Source: Mesorhizobium sp. | Lineage (GTDB): Bacteria > Pseudomonadota > Alphaproteobacteria > Rhizobiales > Rhizobiaceae | Length of the DNA stretch: 64,000 nucleotides | NCBI RefSeq assembly: GCF_017306545.1 | Contig: NZ_JAFKID010000007.1 | Span: 62,001 to 126,000, forward strand | Direction of reading: 5' to 3' | Shown: in pieces, positions 12,942-21,389 of the stretch | Numbering within the stretch: position 1 is the stretch's first letter | How the letters are laid out: the number at the start of each line of letters is the position of its first letter | Translations under genes and position numbers: made by a program | Notes under the pieces: generated by a model | What the model was told of the DNA's origin: nothing | The model's database searches: none | Seen by the model: the letters and a program-made list of their open reading frames with translations, nothing else

Positions 12942-13970
12942 TCAGGACGTGCGGCTGCGCGCCTGCCATTTGGCGCCCGCATCGGGCGTCTGTTTGCGCC
13001 GCCGGCTCTTGATGAAAGCGGCGATCGGCTTTTCCAGCGTTTCGTGGGCGGCGGCGCCGAGCGCGGTGCCGGCGATCACGGCCGCCGCGAAAGCGACCGG
13101 CCCCGGCAGGGCCAGCATCGACGCCGCCTTGGCGACGACCGAGATCGCCATCGTGTGCCACAGATAGATCGAGTAGGAAGCGTCGCCGAGGTAGGCGGCG
13201 GCCGGCAGCCGGGCCACCGCGCCGCGCTTCTCGAAGGACAGGACACCCAGGACGAGGGCGGCGGCCAGCGGTCCGAGAACGAACGCATTGAAGCCGGTGT
13301 AGGTGATGCCGACGAAGGCGAAGCCCGCGACGGCCGCAGCGAGAAGCGCAAGGCCGACTGCCGGTGAGGGGACCGCGCCCTTCAGCCAGGCCTTGCCGAT
13401 GACCATGCCGGCAAGGAATTCCAGCAGCAGCGGATCGGTCCAGGTCTTAAGAACCGGCGTTTCGGGGTGGAGCAGCCATCCGGCCGCGACGAGCGCGAGG
13501 AACAGGGCAGCCAGCGCGCTGAGCCGTCGTTTTGCCGGCAGGAACAGAGCCATGGCGAAGAGGATGTAGAAAAACATCTCGTAGTTCAGCGTCCAGCCCT
13601 GCACCAGCACCGGCCAGATATCGCCGGTGCTGGGCGAGCGGCTGGCAATGAAGGCGAGCGAGGACAGCACGTACCAGGTCGTCAGGCGCAGGTTAGGAAA
13701 CAGGCCGATCAGCGCGCGGGCGATCATGATGCCGGTGGTGATCCAGTAGAGCGGCGCGATGCGCTCGATGCGGTCGCGCAGGAAGGCGGCCGGCGAGGGT
13801 GCCCGATCGGTGGCGATAACCCACATGATGAAGCCGCTGATGACGAAAAAGACGTCGACGCCGGCCGCCCCGATGGCGAAATGCATGCCGCTGCGCTCGG
13901 CCGCGTGGAAGACGACGACGCCCAGCGCCGCCACGGCGCGCAGATACTGGATGCCGTAAAGCCGTTTCAT
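12942..13970 (-). CDS. exoZ: Membrane acyltransferase, ExoZ-like (exopolysaccharide O-acetylation)
   Basis: 342-residue polytopic protein of the acyltransferase-3 family. The N-terminus MKRLYGIQYLRAVAALGVVV then FHAAERSG contains the conserved R-x10-H pair, followed by about ten hydrophobic segments and LYWITTGI typical of ExoZ/OatA-like enzymes; the C-terminus is basic. ExoZ acetylates a glucose of the succinoglycan repeat unit at the inner membrane. It is the last gene of the exoY-exoF-exoQ-exoZ unit, the order found in S. meliloti, and overlaps exoQ by 4 bases. The assignment rests on family plus gene order; the acyl group itself cannot be read from sequence. Confidence 0.82.
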   Translation of the reverse strand: MKRLYGIQYLRAVAALGVVVFHAAERSGMHFAIGAAGVDVFFVISGFIMWVIATDRAPSPAAFLRDRIERIAPLYWITTGIMIARALIGLFPNLRLTTWYVLSSLAFIASRSPSTGDIWPVLVQGWTLNYEMFFYILFAMALFLPAKRRLSALAALFLALVAAGWLLHPETPVLKTWTDPLLLEFLAGMVIGKAWLKGAVPSPAVGLALLAAAVAGFAFVGITYTGFNAFVLGPLAAALVLGVLSFEKRGAVARLPAAAYLGDASYSIYLWHTMAISVVAKAASMLALPGPVAFAAAVIAGTALGAAAHETLEKPIAAFIKSRRRKQTPDAGAKWQARSRTS

Positions 13971-15244
13971 GCGGCGTGGCCGGGGCGCGACGAATAGGCA
14001 ATGCCGCCGGCGCCATGTCGGGAGACGGTGCGTGGGGCGGCCAGCCGGCCCGCCGCGTAAAACAGCAGGAAGGAGCCGACGACATAGGGATTGATCACAT
14101 CGACCTCGACGAAAGCGCGGACGGCGAACATGGCGACCAGGCCGAACAGCACGAAGGACGCCTTGTTATGGGCGTCGCCGATCACCCTGCCGAGGTGCCC
14201 GGCGAAGGCGCGCACGATGACGGCGAGCAGGAGCAGGACGCCCGACGCGCCGAGTTCCACCGCCACTTCGATGAAAGTGTTGTGGAAATGGAAGCCGCTG
14301 CGCGAGCCGATGTAGAATTCCTCCCACAGTCGCTCGGCCTCGGAGAAGCCCTGTACCCAATAGGCCTGGTAGCCGACGCCGAAGAACGGCGTCCGGGCGG
14401 CCGCGGCCCAGCCCTGCGACCACAGATAGGTCCGGCCGGTCAACGTCGAATCCTTGCCGAAGGCGGCGAGCAGCAGGTCGAGGCCGCCGAGGCTCAAGCC
14501 GACAAAGGCGGCGGTAATGGCAAGCGCGGCGCCGACGACCATGCTCACCTTCCTCACCTGCGGCGAGAACAACAGGGCGAGCCGCAGCCAGACCTGGACG
14601 GCGAGAACCAGGACGAGCGTGATGACCGATGTCGCCGATTGCGACTTCGCCAGAAGCACGGCCGAGAAGCCGCCGCAGGCAAGCGCCAAGAGGCGCCAGA
14701 CACCGCGCTCGCCGAGGATGACGAGGGCGGCGAAGGCGAAATAGACACCGAGCGAGGAAAACAGGCCGAGCTGGTTCTTCGACGGAAAGGCGCCGACGAA
14801 ACTGTAGCTGCCGTCGAGCGGATCGTAGTTGTACTGGCCGAAGGCCAGCGAGAAGGCCAACACGAAAAGGATGCCGAGAAGGGCCCCGAGCGTCAGCGTC
14901 CGGACGCTGACGGTGCGGGCGGCGATGACGGCGCAGACGACGTGCGAGGCGAACTGCACCGAAGCGCGCGCGGTGACGCCGGGCGCGGCCGACCAGAATG
15001 TCGACAGGCAGGCAAGGGCCGCGAACGGCGCGATCCAGGTAAGGTCGCTCCAGTTGCCCAGCGCCCTGCGGTGGTCGACGAGGAGCAGCGGCAGCCACAA
15101 GGCATAGTAGGCCAGGATCGAGGGTTGGCCGAAGCGCAGCGAATAGGCGAACACGAAAATCGAGATCGAAACCGCGACGAGCCCGTAGCCGAAGTTGCGG
15201 TCCGGATTGACGAAGCGGGCTTTGGCAATCTTCATCGCTGACAT
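13967..15244 (-). CDS. exoQ: Polysaccharide polymerase ExoQ (Wzy / O-antigen ligase family)
   Basis: 425-residue inner-membrane protein with 10-12 predicted spans and a large periplasmic loop. The family signature lies in that loop: LTGRTYLWSQGWAAA, FFGVGYQAYW and SGFHFHNTFIEVAVELG (about residues 255-330), where GFHFHN resembles the conserved H-x-H-N of Wzy/WaaL proteins. Expected to polymerise octasaccharide repeat units in the periplasm with ExoP and ExoT. Start at 15244 (MSAMKI); a second ATG at 15235 is possible and neither has a strong ribosome site. It sits 40 bases after exoF and overlaps exoZ. Confidence 0.85.
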   Translation of the reverse strand: MSAMKIAKARFVNPDRNFGYGLVAVSISIFVFAYSLRFGQPSILAYYALWLPLLLVDHRRALGNWSDLTWIAPFAALACLSTFWSAAPGVTARASVQFASHVVCAVIAARTVSVRTLTLGALLGILFVLAFSLAFGQYNYDPLDGSYSFVGAFPSKNQLGLFSSLGVYFAFAALVILGERGVWRLLALACGGFSAVLLAKSQSATSVITLVLVLAVQVWLRLALLFSPQVRKVSMVVGAALAITAAFVGLSLGGLDLLLAAFGKDSTLTGRTYLWSQGWAAAARTPFFGVGYQAYWVQGFSEAERLWEEFYIGSRSGFHFHNTFIEVAVELGASGVLLLLAVIVRAFAGHLGRVIGDAHNKASFVLFGLVAMFAVRAFVEVDVINPYVVGSFLLFYAAGRLAAPRTVSRHGAGGIAYSSRPGHAA

Positions 15245-15284
15245 CCGGAGCGGCGGCCGCTCCGGTCCGTTGTTGCGGGCGCCG

Positions 15285-16541
15285 TCAGTTCGAGTTCACG
15301 GCGGCCGGCGCGACCGCCACCTTGACGACGTCGCCCGGCAGGACCGGCGTGTCCTCGTCGGCGGCGATCTCGCCGGCCTTGCCGTCGGCCCCCGTACGCA
15401 CGATCGAGAACGTCATTTTCGGCGCGTTGGCCGCATTCGCGTTGCGGGCGGCATCGGGCGCGCGCTCCAGGGCCTCAGCCGCAAGACCGGAATACATGCC
15501 CATCTTCAGGTTCATGGCGTCTAGGTCGGCCTCCGTCTGTTGCCGATCCTGGGCGATCTCTGTATCGCGGTCGTTTTGCAGGGCGATGGCGTCCTGCGTC
15601 GCCTTGGCGATGTCCTGCTTGGCGCGCAGCACCGCCGTTTCCATGTCGAGCAACTTGCCTTCCAGTTCGGCGATGGACTGTTCGAGGGTCAGCACGCGCT
15701 GGTTGACGACGAGGCCCTTGCCGGCGAGGTCGCCGAGGCCCTTCAGTTCCTGGCGCGACAGGTCGGCCTGCCTGGATTGCGTGTCGATCTTCTTTTCCAG
15801 CGACTCGATCTCGCTTTGCAGGAGCTTCTTGAGGTCGTCGAGGCTCGCGAGTTGCAGCTTGAGCCGCTTTTGCCTGGCCTGCATCAGGTTGGTCTCGTCC
15901 GTCATCAGCTTTTGCCCGGAGGGCGACTTGGCGAGTTCCGGCGGAAAGTCGATCTTGTCCTTGCCGGTGGCCTCGGCGTCCAGCCGCGCGCGCCGCGCCA
16001 GCAGGCCGGCGCGCTGCCTCGCCATCACGTCGTAATTGCCCTGCGCCATGATGAAGTCGCGGGCGCCGCCCTGGCCGGTGTCCGAGCGGCGCAGGCCGCC
16101 GGCGATGCTGAGCGCCTTCAAGACGGTCAGTTGCGGATCGTAAGGGTAGCGGCCCGGCGTCTGCACGTCGCCGGAGACGAAGATCGGGCGGAACTCGGCG
16201 AGTTCGACGGAGGCTTCCGGGCGGTCGGGCAGGCCGAGCTTCTGTTGCAGGCCCTCGCCGATGGCCGCCGCGATTTCCGCCGTCGTCTTGCCGGTCGCCG
16301 GCAATTCGCCGATGAAGGGTATCGAGAGCGTGCCGGCCGGGCCGATCAGATAGTCGCCGCTGACGGCCGACCAGTCGCGGAACGCGCCCTCCGCGCTCTG
16401 CCATTCGGCAACGCGGACATGGAGCTTGTCCATGGCGCCGAGGCGGTATTCGTCCGCCGAAGCCCGCAAGGCCATCGCCGGCAGCGAGGCCAGCAGGACG
16501 CCGAGGGCGAGCAGGGCGGCTTTCTTGGACAATCTGGTCAA
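15285..16541 (-). CDS. exoF: Exopolysaccharide export protein ExoF (Wza-like, SLBB)
   Basis: 418-residue exported protein with a signal peptide (about 1-29, ALLALGVLLASLPAMALRASA). Next come a polysaccharide export domain (YRLGAMDKLHVRVAEW at about 32-47, then YLIGPAGTLSIPFIGELPA), a soluble-ligand-binding beta-grasp segment (FVSGDVQTPGRYPYDPQLTV, about 128-147), a long coiled coil (about 205-345) and a terminal LPGDVVKVAV. This matches rhizobial ExoF, which is needed with ExoY for the first lipid-linked sugar step and for export. Length is close to that of S. meliloti ExoF. Located between exoY and exoQ. Confidence 0.88.
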   Translation of the reverse strand: MTRLSKKAALLALGVLLASLPAMALRASADEYRLGAMDKLHVRVAEWQSAEGAFRDWSAVSGDYLIGPAGTLSIPFIGELPATGKTTAEIAAAIGEGLQQKLGLPDRPEASVELAEFRPIFVSGDVQTPGRYPYDPQLTVLKALSIAGGLRRSDTGQGGARDFIMAQGNYDVMARQRAGLLARRARLDAEATGKDKIDFPPELAKSPSGQKLMTDETNLMQARQKRLKLQLASLDDLKKLLQSEIESLEKKIDTQSRQADLSRQELKGLGDLAGKGLVVNQRVLTLEQSIAELEGKLLDMETAVLRAKQDIAKATQDAIALQNDRDTEIAQDRQQTEADLDAMNLKMGMYSGLAAEALERAPDAARNANAANAPKMTFSIVRTGADGKAGEIAADEDTPVLPGDVVKVAVAPAAVNSN

Positions 16542-16617
16542 GCCGGCTTTCTCCGTTCAGGTTCGATGGCGGCGACGCGAGTGCCTGGTGCCGTGCGGGT
16601 CTTCATCGCTTTGCGGC

Positions 16618-17295
16618 CTAATAGCTGCCGCGCGAGGAAAACACCGCCGGCACGGTCCAGATCAGGATCTTCAGGTCGAAGGTGAAGGACCAGTTCTCGA
16701 CATAGTGCCTGTCGAAAGCGACGCGGGTTCCGTAGGACACGTCGTTGCGGCCGCTCACTTGCCAGAGGCCGGTCAGGCCGGGCCGCGATTGCAGGTAGAA
16801 ACTGGCGGCGGTGCCATAGAGCGTGAGTTCGTCGTCGACGACCGGCCGCGGCCCGACGAAGCTCATCTCGCCGCGCAGGATGTTGAAGATCTGCGGCAGT
16901 TCGTCGAGGCTGAGCTTGCGCAGCACCGCGCCGACGGCGGTGACGCGCGGATCGTTCTGCAATTTGCGCGTCGCCGCCCATTCCTCGCGGTCCTGGGGAT
17001 GGCTTGCCAGATGTGTGGCCAATACCTCGTCGCCGTTCTCGACCATGGTACGGAACTTGAGGCAGCGGAAGATCCGGCCGTTGCGGCCGATTCGCCGGTG
17101 CCCGTAGATCACCCGGCCGCCGTCGGAGAACTTGACCAGAAGGGCCAGCATCAGAAGGAGCGGGCTCAATACGACAAGGCCCGAAACTGCGGCCGTTATG
17201 TCGAAGAAGCGCTTGAAGATTCCGCCGATCGGCGGCGCGGCCTCGGATTCCGGATATGATCGGGAACAATCCTCGGCCAATTCGCTGTTTGTCAT
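16618..17295 (-). CDS. exoY: Undecaprenyl-phosphate galactose phosphotransferase ExoY
   Basis: 225-residue monotopic initiating sugar transferase that moves galactose-1-phosphate from UDP-galactose to undecaprenyl phosphate, the first step of succinoglycan synthesis. One N-terminal hydrophobic segment (about 33-55), then the family motifs KFRTMVENGDEVLATH, LRKLSLDELPQIFNILRGEM and FVGPRPV, and SRPGLTGLWQVSGRNDVSY, including the basic and Asp-Glu catalytic regions. First gene of the leftward exoY-F-Q-Z group. A 560-base AT-rich region separates it from exoX, whose product in rhizobia inhibits ExoY. Confidence 0.93.
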   Translation of the reverse strand: MTNSELAEDCSRSYPESEAAPPIGGIFKRFFDITAAVSGLVVLSPLLLMLALLVKFSDGGRVIYGHRRIGRNGRIFRCLKFRTMVENGDEVLATHLASHPQDREEWAATRKLQNDPRVTAVGAVLRKLSLDELPQIFNILRGEMSFVGPRPVVDDELTLYGTAASFYLQSRPGLTGLWQVSGRNDVSYGTRVAFDRHYVENWSFTFDLKILIWTVPAVFSSRGSY

Positions 17296-17713
17296 CCTTG
17301 CGGCTCCGCGATGTTGATCGTCAGATGCAAATGCTGCAACGCAACATGCTCATTGATAGGCCGGGAGATATGACGTGTGTGCGATGAAATTAGGTCATAA
17401 TATTCAGGCTAAGATCATAATTTGTGACGGGTAGTCACCGAGTTCGAATTTCGAGTTGATATTTTTATTAATACTCGAAACAGAATTTGATATACTAATC
17501 AAAGTTTTATATTTTCCATATAGAAGTTTATGTATCCGAAATGATTACAAGATAAAATTAGAAAATCATGTGATCTATTATCGAGCGTGAGCAGTATATA
17601 ATCATCGCATAGCTTATATTTTCCCCCCTTGGCAAAGATGTCGCTCTCCCGCGACGGCAGCCGGGAAATCCGGAGTGGCAGCGCCGAGTCTCGAACGAAC
17701 GGGATGCGTCGAT
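17296..17713. promoter_or_regulatory. AT-rich control region between exoY and exoX
   Basis: About 420 bases without a convincing gene. From about 17330 to 17635 the base composition falls far below the surroundings, with many TA steps and A/T runs; leftward promoter sequences for exoY must lie here but I cannot pick one. In S. meliloti the zinc-finger regulator MucR acts on exo promoters, and MucR-type proteins favour AT-rich DNA, so this is a plausible target. A 100-codon minus-strand frame at 17499-17801 is not credible. Confidence 0.5.
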
Positions 17714-17743
17714 GTTGCCTGCCATGGCAACGTTCCGTATAAT
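17714..17743 (+). promoter_or_regulatory. Candidate exoX promoter with overlapping palindrome
   Basis: TTGCCT (17715-17720), a 17-base spacer and TATAAT (17738-17743) form a good sigma-70-type promoter pointing to exoX. GTTGCC (17714-17719) and GGCAAC (17726-17731) are inverted, and the perfect palindrome TGCCATGGCA (17720-17729) lies in the spacer, so a repressor could sit between the two elements. Confidence 0.55.
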
Positions 17744-17857
17744 TCACTATACAGATCTGCTTGAAGGCGCGCCGCCGGTCGGGAAAGTCGCGAACCGCCA
17801 ATACACAGAATGCGCAACAACGGCACAGGCTTCGGCGGGAGGTAGTCTTGGGTGTGA

Positions 17858-18148
17858 ATGTTCATCGCGAACGATGCCGCCGGGCTGCGGCGGGCTGACA
17901 TGTCCTTCGTCCTGTTCCTGCGCGGCTTCATCGGCGCCTTGGCGGTGTTCGCCGTCGTCACCTATGTCGCCACGCAATCGCTTTTGACGACGCTGATCGA
18001 CACGGCGGTCTGCGCTGTGATCATCCAGGTGGGTTATTTCCTGGCGGTTCTGGTGATGGTCCGGCGTTCGCCACAACAAAGCAAGGCGGAGGCCCGCCGC
18101 CAGGAGCCTGCCACGGCGGCAAAGAAAGACCGGCAGGCCGCGCGCTGA
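17858..18148 (+). CDS. exoX: Exopolysaccharide production repressor ExoX
   Basis: 96-residue small membrane protein with two hydrophobic segments (about 20-38 and 44-67) containing FAVVTYVATQSLLTTLIDT and CAVIIQVGYFLAVLVMV, then a basic hydrophilic tail. This matches the ExoX/Psi/SyrA-type repressor family of rhizobia, which lowers exopolysaccharide synthesis post-translationally, probably by acting on ExoY. Position beside exoY agrees. The start at 17858 has GGGAGGT about 14 bases upstream; an ATG at 17900 (MSFVLFLRG) would remove 14 residues and is also possible. Its own upstream promoter allows the ExoX:ExoY ratio to vary. Confidence 0.85.
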   Translation: MFIANDAAGLRRADMSFVLFLRGFIGALAVFAVVTYVATQSLLTTLIDTAVCAVIIQVGYFLAVLVMVRRSPQQSKAEARRQEPATAAKKDRQAAR

Positions 18149-18258
18149 CACTTGCTTCCCGGAAACGGGGCAGGGGCTTTTTCAGTCGTCATCAAATCGC
18201 CTTTCGTGTCTGCGAGGCGTCCGTCCGGCGGATGGGCGAAGCGGACGGAGAGGTGTGA

Positions 18259-19263
18259 ATGCCGTCAACAGCCATGGTCTGTGTCGTCATCGCCGCCAAG
18301 GACGCGGCCGCCACCATCGGCCGGGCCGTCGGCTCCGCCCTGCGCGATGCGCGTGTCTCGGAGGTCGTGGTGGTCGATGACGGATCGGCCGACCGGACGG
18401 CCGAGGCGGCTCTCGGCGCAGACGACGGAAGCGGGCGGTTGCTGATCCTGCGGCTCGACGCCAATCGCGGGCCGTCCTTCGCGCGCAATCATGCGATCGC
18501 GCATTCGCGCGCGCCGCTGATCGCCGTTCTCGACGCCGACGATTTTTTCCTGGAAGACCGGTTCGACAGGTTGCTTGAGGGTGACGACTGGGATTTCGTC
18601 GCCGACAACATCGTCTTCATCGATGCCGCGGCTGCGGGGCAGGGGGAGCCTGCCGTGCCGGACTTTGCGGCCGAGCCGCGCTTTCTCGATCTCGCCGCCT
18701 TCGTCGAGGGCAATATTTCACGGCGCGGCGCGGCGCGAGGCGAGATCGGCTTTCTGAAACCGGTGATGCGGCGCGCCTTTCTCGATGCGCACCGCCTTCG
18801 CTACGACGAGAAGCTGCGGCTTGGCGAAGACTACGATCTTTATGCGCGGGCCCTGCTCGAAGGCGCGCGCTACAAGGTCGTGCACGGCTGCGGCTACGGT
18901 GCCGTCGTACGGGCGGAGTCGCTGAGCGGCCGGCATCGCACCGCCGACCTGAAACGACTCTACGAAGCCGACCGCGCGATTCTGGCGCTGCCGGCAGCGC
19001 TGGGCGAAGCGAAGACGGCGCTCCGGCGCCATGAGCGGCACATGCGCGCGCGCCACGAGTTGCGCCATTTCCTCGATCTCAAGGCCGAGCGGGGATTGTT
19101 GCGGGCAGGGCTGCGCGCCCTTGCGCGGCCAAGCGCCTTGCCGGCGATCGTCGGCGGCGTCGCCGCCGACAAGCTTGACGCGCTTAGGGCGGGGATCGGC
19201 CGGGCCGACGGGGAAACCGCGTTGCCGCGTTATCTGCTTGCGGCGCGCACCATTCAGAAATAG
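18259..19263 (+). CDS. exoU: Family 2 glycosyltransferase, ExoU-like
   Basis: 334-residue GT-A glycosyltransferase. VCVVIAAKDAAATIGRAVGSA at the N-terminus, VVVVDDGSADRT (about 36-47), the metal-binding IAVLDADDFF (about 90-99), and LRLGEDYDLYARALLEGARY (about 190-209) are all characteristic. It most likely adds a glucose of the succinoglycan side chain, in the place of ExoU, because exoU lies between exoX and exoV in S. meliloti. Preceded by GAGGTG. Its 3' end overlaps the convergent exoV stop by 10 bases. Confidence 0.75.
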   Translation: MPSTAMVCVVIAAKDAAATIGRAVGSALRDARVSEVVVVDDGSADRTAEAALGADDGSGRLLILRLDANRGPSFARNHAIAHSRAPLIAVLDADDFFLEDRFDRLLEGDDWDFVADNIVFIDAAAAGQGEPAVPDFAAEPRFLDLAAFVEGNISRRGAARGEIGFLKPVMRRAFLDAHRLRYDEKLRLGEDYDLYARALLEGARYKVVHGCGYGAVVRAESLSGRHRTADLKRLYEADRAILALPAALGEAKTALRRHERHMRARHELRHFLDLKAERGLLRAGLRALARPSALPAIVGGVAADKLDALRAGIGRADGETALPRYLLAARTIQK

Positions 19264-20207
19264 TCGCGGCGGATGCCGGCCAGAACGGCGTGCAACCGGG
19301 CCTTGCGTTCGGCGAGTGCGGCATCGGCGCTGAGCTGCGGTTCCGCCTTGCGGGCCTGCCGCAGGGCGAGCACCGCGGGCGTCGCCAGCGCGTGCTTGAC
19401 CGCATCGCGCAGCGCCGAACGTGGCGGCTCGGCGTGCGCCAGAACCGGGGTTTCCTCCAGGTCCGGCTGCGTTGGTACTTCGCCATCGCCGGCGACCTTG
19501 CGCTCGAAACCCATGCCCCAGAAGCGGGCTTTCTTGGTGATCGCCTCGGCACGCGAGGAGAGCGGCACGCGGCGCGGCCTATAGGTCAGGCCGAGTGAAG
19601 CCGCCCAGTCCTGCCACTTGAAGCTGTTGACGTTGCCGGAGGTGGTGACGGCGACCCATGGCACGCGCAATGCGTCCGCGAGGATGGCGGCGTGCATCGA
19701 TTCGGCCACCACCAGCCTGGCGCCAGCGATCTCCCGGATCACCGCCTTCGCCTCGCCGCAGGGATCGACATAGGCGAGGCCGGCCATCTCGCAGACGGCC
19801 GGCCAGATGCCGCCAACGGTCGATTCCCAATGCGGCACGAAGAGAGCGTCGTGGCATTTCGGCACCGCCTGGAAGTCGAGCATGTCGGCCACCATCACCG
19901 CCGGATCGACGATGCCGAGCTTGATGTCCAGTCCGAGCTTGGCGGCGGTCAGCGGCCCGCGCACGGCGCGAATGTCCCATTCGCCTCGGCCGGAAAAAGC
20001 GGGCGGCGTGCCGTAGCCGAAGCCGCTGCCGACGACGAGTTTTTTTCCGCCTGCCGGCAGCAGGTCCTTGTTCAGCACCGTGCCGACGCCGACCAAAAGC
20101 ACGTCGGGATGCACTTGCCGAAAACCGGGCAGCAGGAAATCCCACAGCCACAGGTTCAGGTCGTCGCCGAAGTTGCCGTGTTTCGACTGCCAATGGAAAG
20201 GCTGCAT
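19254..20207 (-). CDS. exoV: Succinoglycan ketolase / polysaccharide pyruvyl transferase ExoV
   Basis: 317-residue polysaccharide pyruvyl transferase family protein. The start HWQSKHGNFGDDLNLWLWDF is a hallmark of rhizobial ExoV; further motifs are VVGSGFGYG, RAVRGPLTAAKLG, VPHWES and the C-terminal LVVAESMHAAILADALRVPW (about 188-207), where the family His is kept. It adds a pyruvyl ketal from phosphoenolpyruvate to the terminal glucose of the repeat unit in the cytoplasm. Downstream of exoW by 9 bases, as in S. meliloti. Confidence 0.9.
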   Translation of the reverse strand: MQPFHWQSKHGNFGDDLNLWLWDFLLPGFRQVHPDVLLVGVGTVLNKDLLPAGGKKLVVGSGFGYGTPPAFSGRGEWDIRAVRGPLTAAKLGLDIKLGIVDPAVMVADMLDFQAVPKCHDALFVPHWESTVGGIWPAVCEMAGLAYVDPCGEAKAVIREIAGARLVVAESMHAAILADALRVPWVAVTTSGNVNSFKWQDWAASLGLTYRPRRVPLSSRAEAITKKARFWGMGFERKVAGDGEVPTQPDLEETPVLAHAEPPRSALRDAVKHALATPAVLALRQARKAEPQLSADAALAERKARLHAVLAGIRRDYF

Positions 20208-20216
20208 GGCTGGGCT

Positions 20217-21173
20217 CTACCTGGCGATCTTGGCGACGGCGAGCGCGACGGCGCTGCGCAGGATCAGCGGATCGCGCCAGGCCCATTGCGCCAAAAGACC
20301 GAACTGCGGCGCCTTGCGGCCGCGCACCAGCCGCGCCTGCCCCCATAGCGCCTGCTGCCGGGCGGTCTGCTTGTAGGAGCGGATCGAGGCTCGGTCTTCG
20401 GGGCGATGGGCCGAGCGGCTTTCCAGCCGGTCGAGCGCCACCCAGGTGTTGAACTGCTGTTGCAGGAATTGCGGCGAATCGCTGGCGACGCCGTGAAAGA
20501 TGTTGAGGCCCTCGCCGCGCACGGCGCCGACGCTCTCGCCGAGAACGGTGCGCTGCGCCGCGCTGATGCAGTCATAGAAGAAGAGCACGTCTTCGGCCGC
20601 CAGCCTCAATGCCGCCTCGAAGCGGGCGGTGCGCAGCAGGCTTTCTCCGATGACCATGCAGGACAGATGGAGAAAGCTCCAATCCCTGAGCATGACGCCT
20701 GCAAGGTTCGGCACCTCGACCAGCGGCGGATCGTCGGACAGCCGGTTGACGACGGTGCTGCCGGCAAGCTCGGCGACGCCGTAGTGATAGTAGAATTCCT
20801 CGCCACCGTGGATGGAGGCGAAGTAGCAGTCGGCGTCGAAGCGGGCGAGCGCTTCGGTTGCCGTCTTGAGATGGTCGCGCGTCCATTCGTCGTCGGAATC
20901 GAGGAAGGCGGCGCAGCCGCTGTCGGCCGGCACATGGTCGAGGCCGGTGTTGCGGGCGCCGCCGGGGCCGGCGTTGGCCTGCCTGACGACCGCGATGCGC
21001 GCTCGCTGGTCGGGCGGCAGGACGCCGATCTCCGCCTCGACCGGCAGCGGCGAGGAATCATCGACGACGATGACGTCGAAATCCTGGTGCGATTGCGTGA
21101 AGACGGAGTTCAGCGCGCGCCGCAGGACGCCGGGTTCGCGCTGATAATAAGGGATGATCACGCTGCACTTCAT
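20217..21173 (-). CDS. exoW: Family 2 glycosyltransferase, ExoW-like
   Basis: 318-residue GT-A glycosyltransferase: MKCSVIIPYYQREPGVLRRA, FDVIVVDDSSPLPVEAEIG, NAGPGGARNTGLD, AFLDSDDEW (DxD motif, about 97) and LAAEDVLFFYDCISAAQRT near 210. ExoW adds the glucose that is later pyruvylated by ExoV, and the two genes are neighbours here too. The start at 21173 is chosen over upstream codons because AAAGGA lies just before it and the family begins exactly at MKCSVIIPYY. The upstream in-frame extension to 21740 overlaps another gene on the opposite strand and is rejected. Confidence 0.85.
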   Translation of the reverse strand: MKCSVIIPYYQREPGVLRRALNSVFTQSHQDFDVIVVDDSSPLPVEAEIGVLPPDQRARIAVVRQANAGPGGARNTGLDHVPADSGCAAFLDSDDEWTRDHLKTATEALARFDADCYFASIHGGEEFYYHYGVAELAGSTVVNRLSDDPPLVEVPNLAGVMLRDWSFLHLSCMVIGESLLRTARFEAALRLAAEDVLFFYDCISAAQRTVLGESVGAVRGEGLNIFHGVASDSPQFLQQQFNTWVALDRLESRSAHRPEDRASIRSYKQTARQQALWGQARLVRGRKAPQFGLLAQWAWRDPLILRSAVALAVAKIAR

Positions 21174-21389
21174 CGTCGTCCTTTCGGCTTTCGGGATGCC
21201 CGGATGGCGACCCGCCGAAGGAAACGGGGCGTCCGCGCGCCTTTCAAGACCAGCCGTTTCGGGCTGAAATTTGTCGCTCGCTGGTCCGGAGCTTTCGCAC
21301 GGATCGTGCGGCGGCCTTTCGCGCAACTGGCCTTTTTGCCATCTTTGCCGCATATGGACTGTGTGGCGGGGGCCAAGGAGATTGTCGAA

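Noticed and set aside
16538-17269. 243-codon minus-strand frame overlapping exoY
   Set aside because: Out of frame with the conserved initiating transferase coded at 16618-17295; translation is Arg-rich.
17499-17801. 100-codon minus-strand frame in the exoY-exoX gap
   Set aside because: Spans the AT-rich control region with unusual codon use, no ribosome site and no recognisable fold.
17640-17860. Possible structured leader RNA or riboswitch before exoX
   Set aside because: No match to a riboswitch core that I can recognise; the inverted repeats are better explained as operator DNA in the promoter.
20406-21389. Upstream part of the frame that ends in the hypothetical gene at 21390-21791
   Set aside because: It overlaps exoW on the other strand; the ribosome site AAGGAG and normal composition begin only at 21390.
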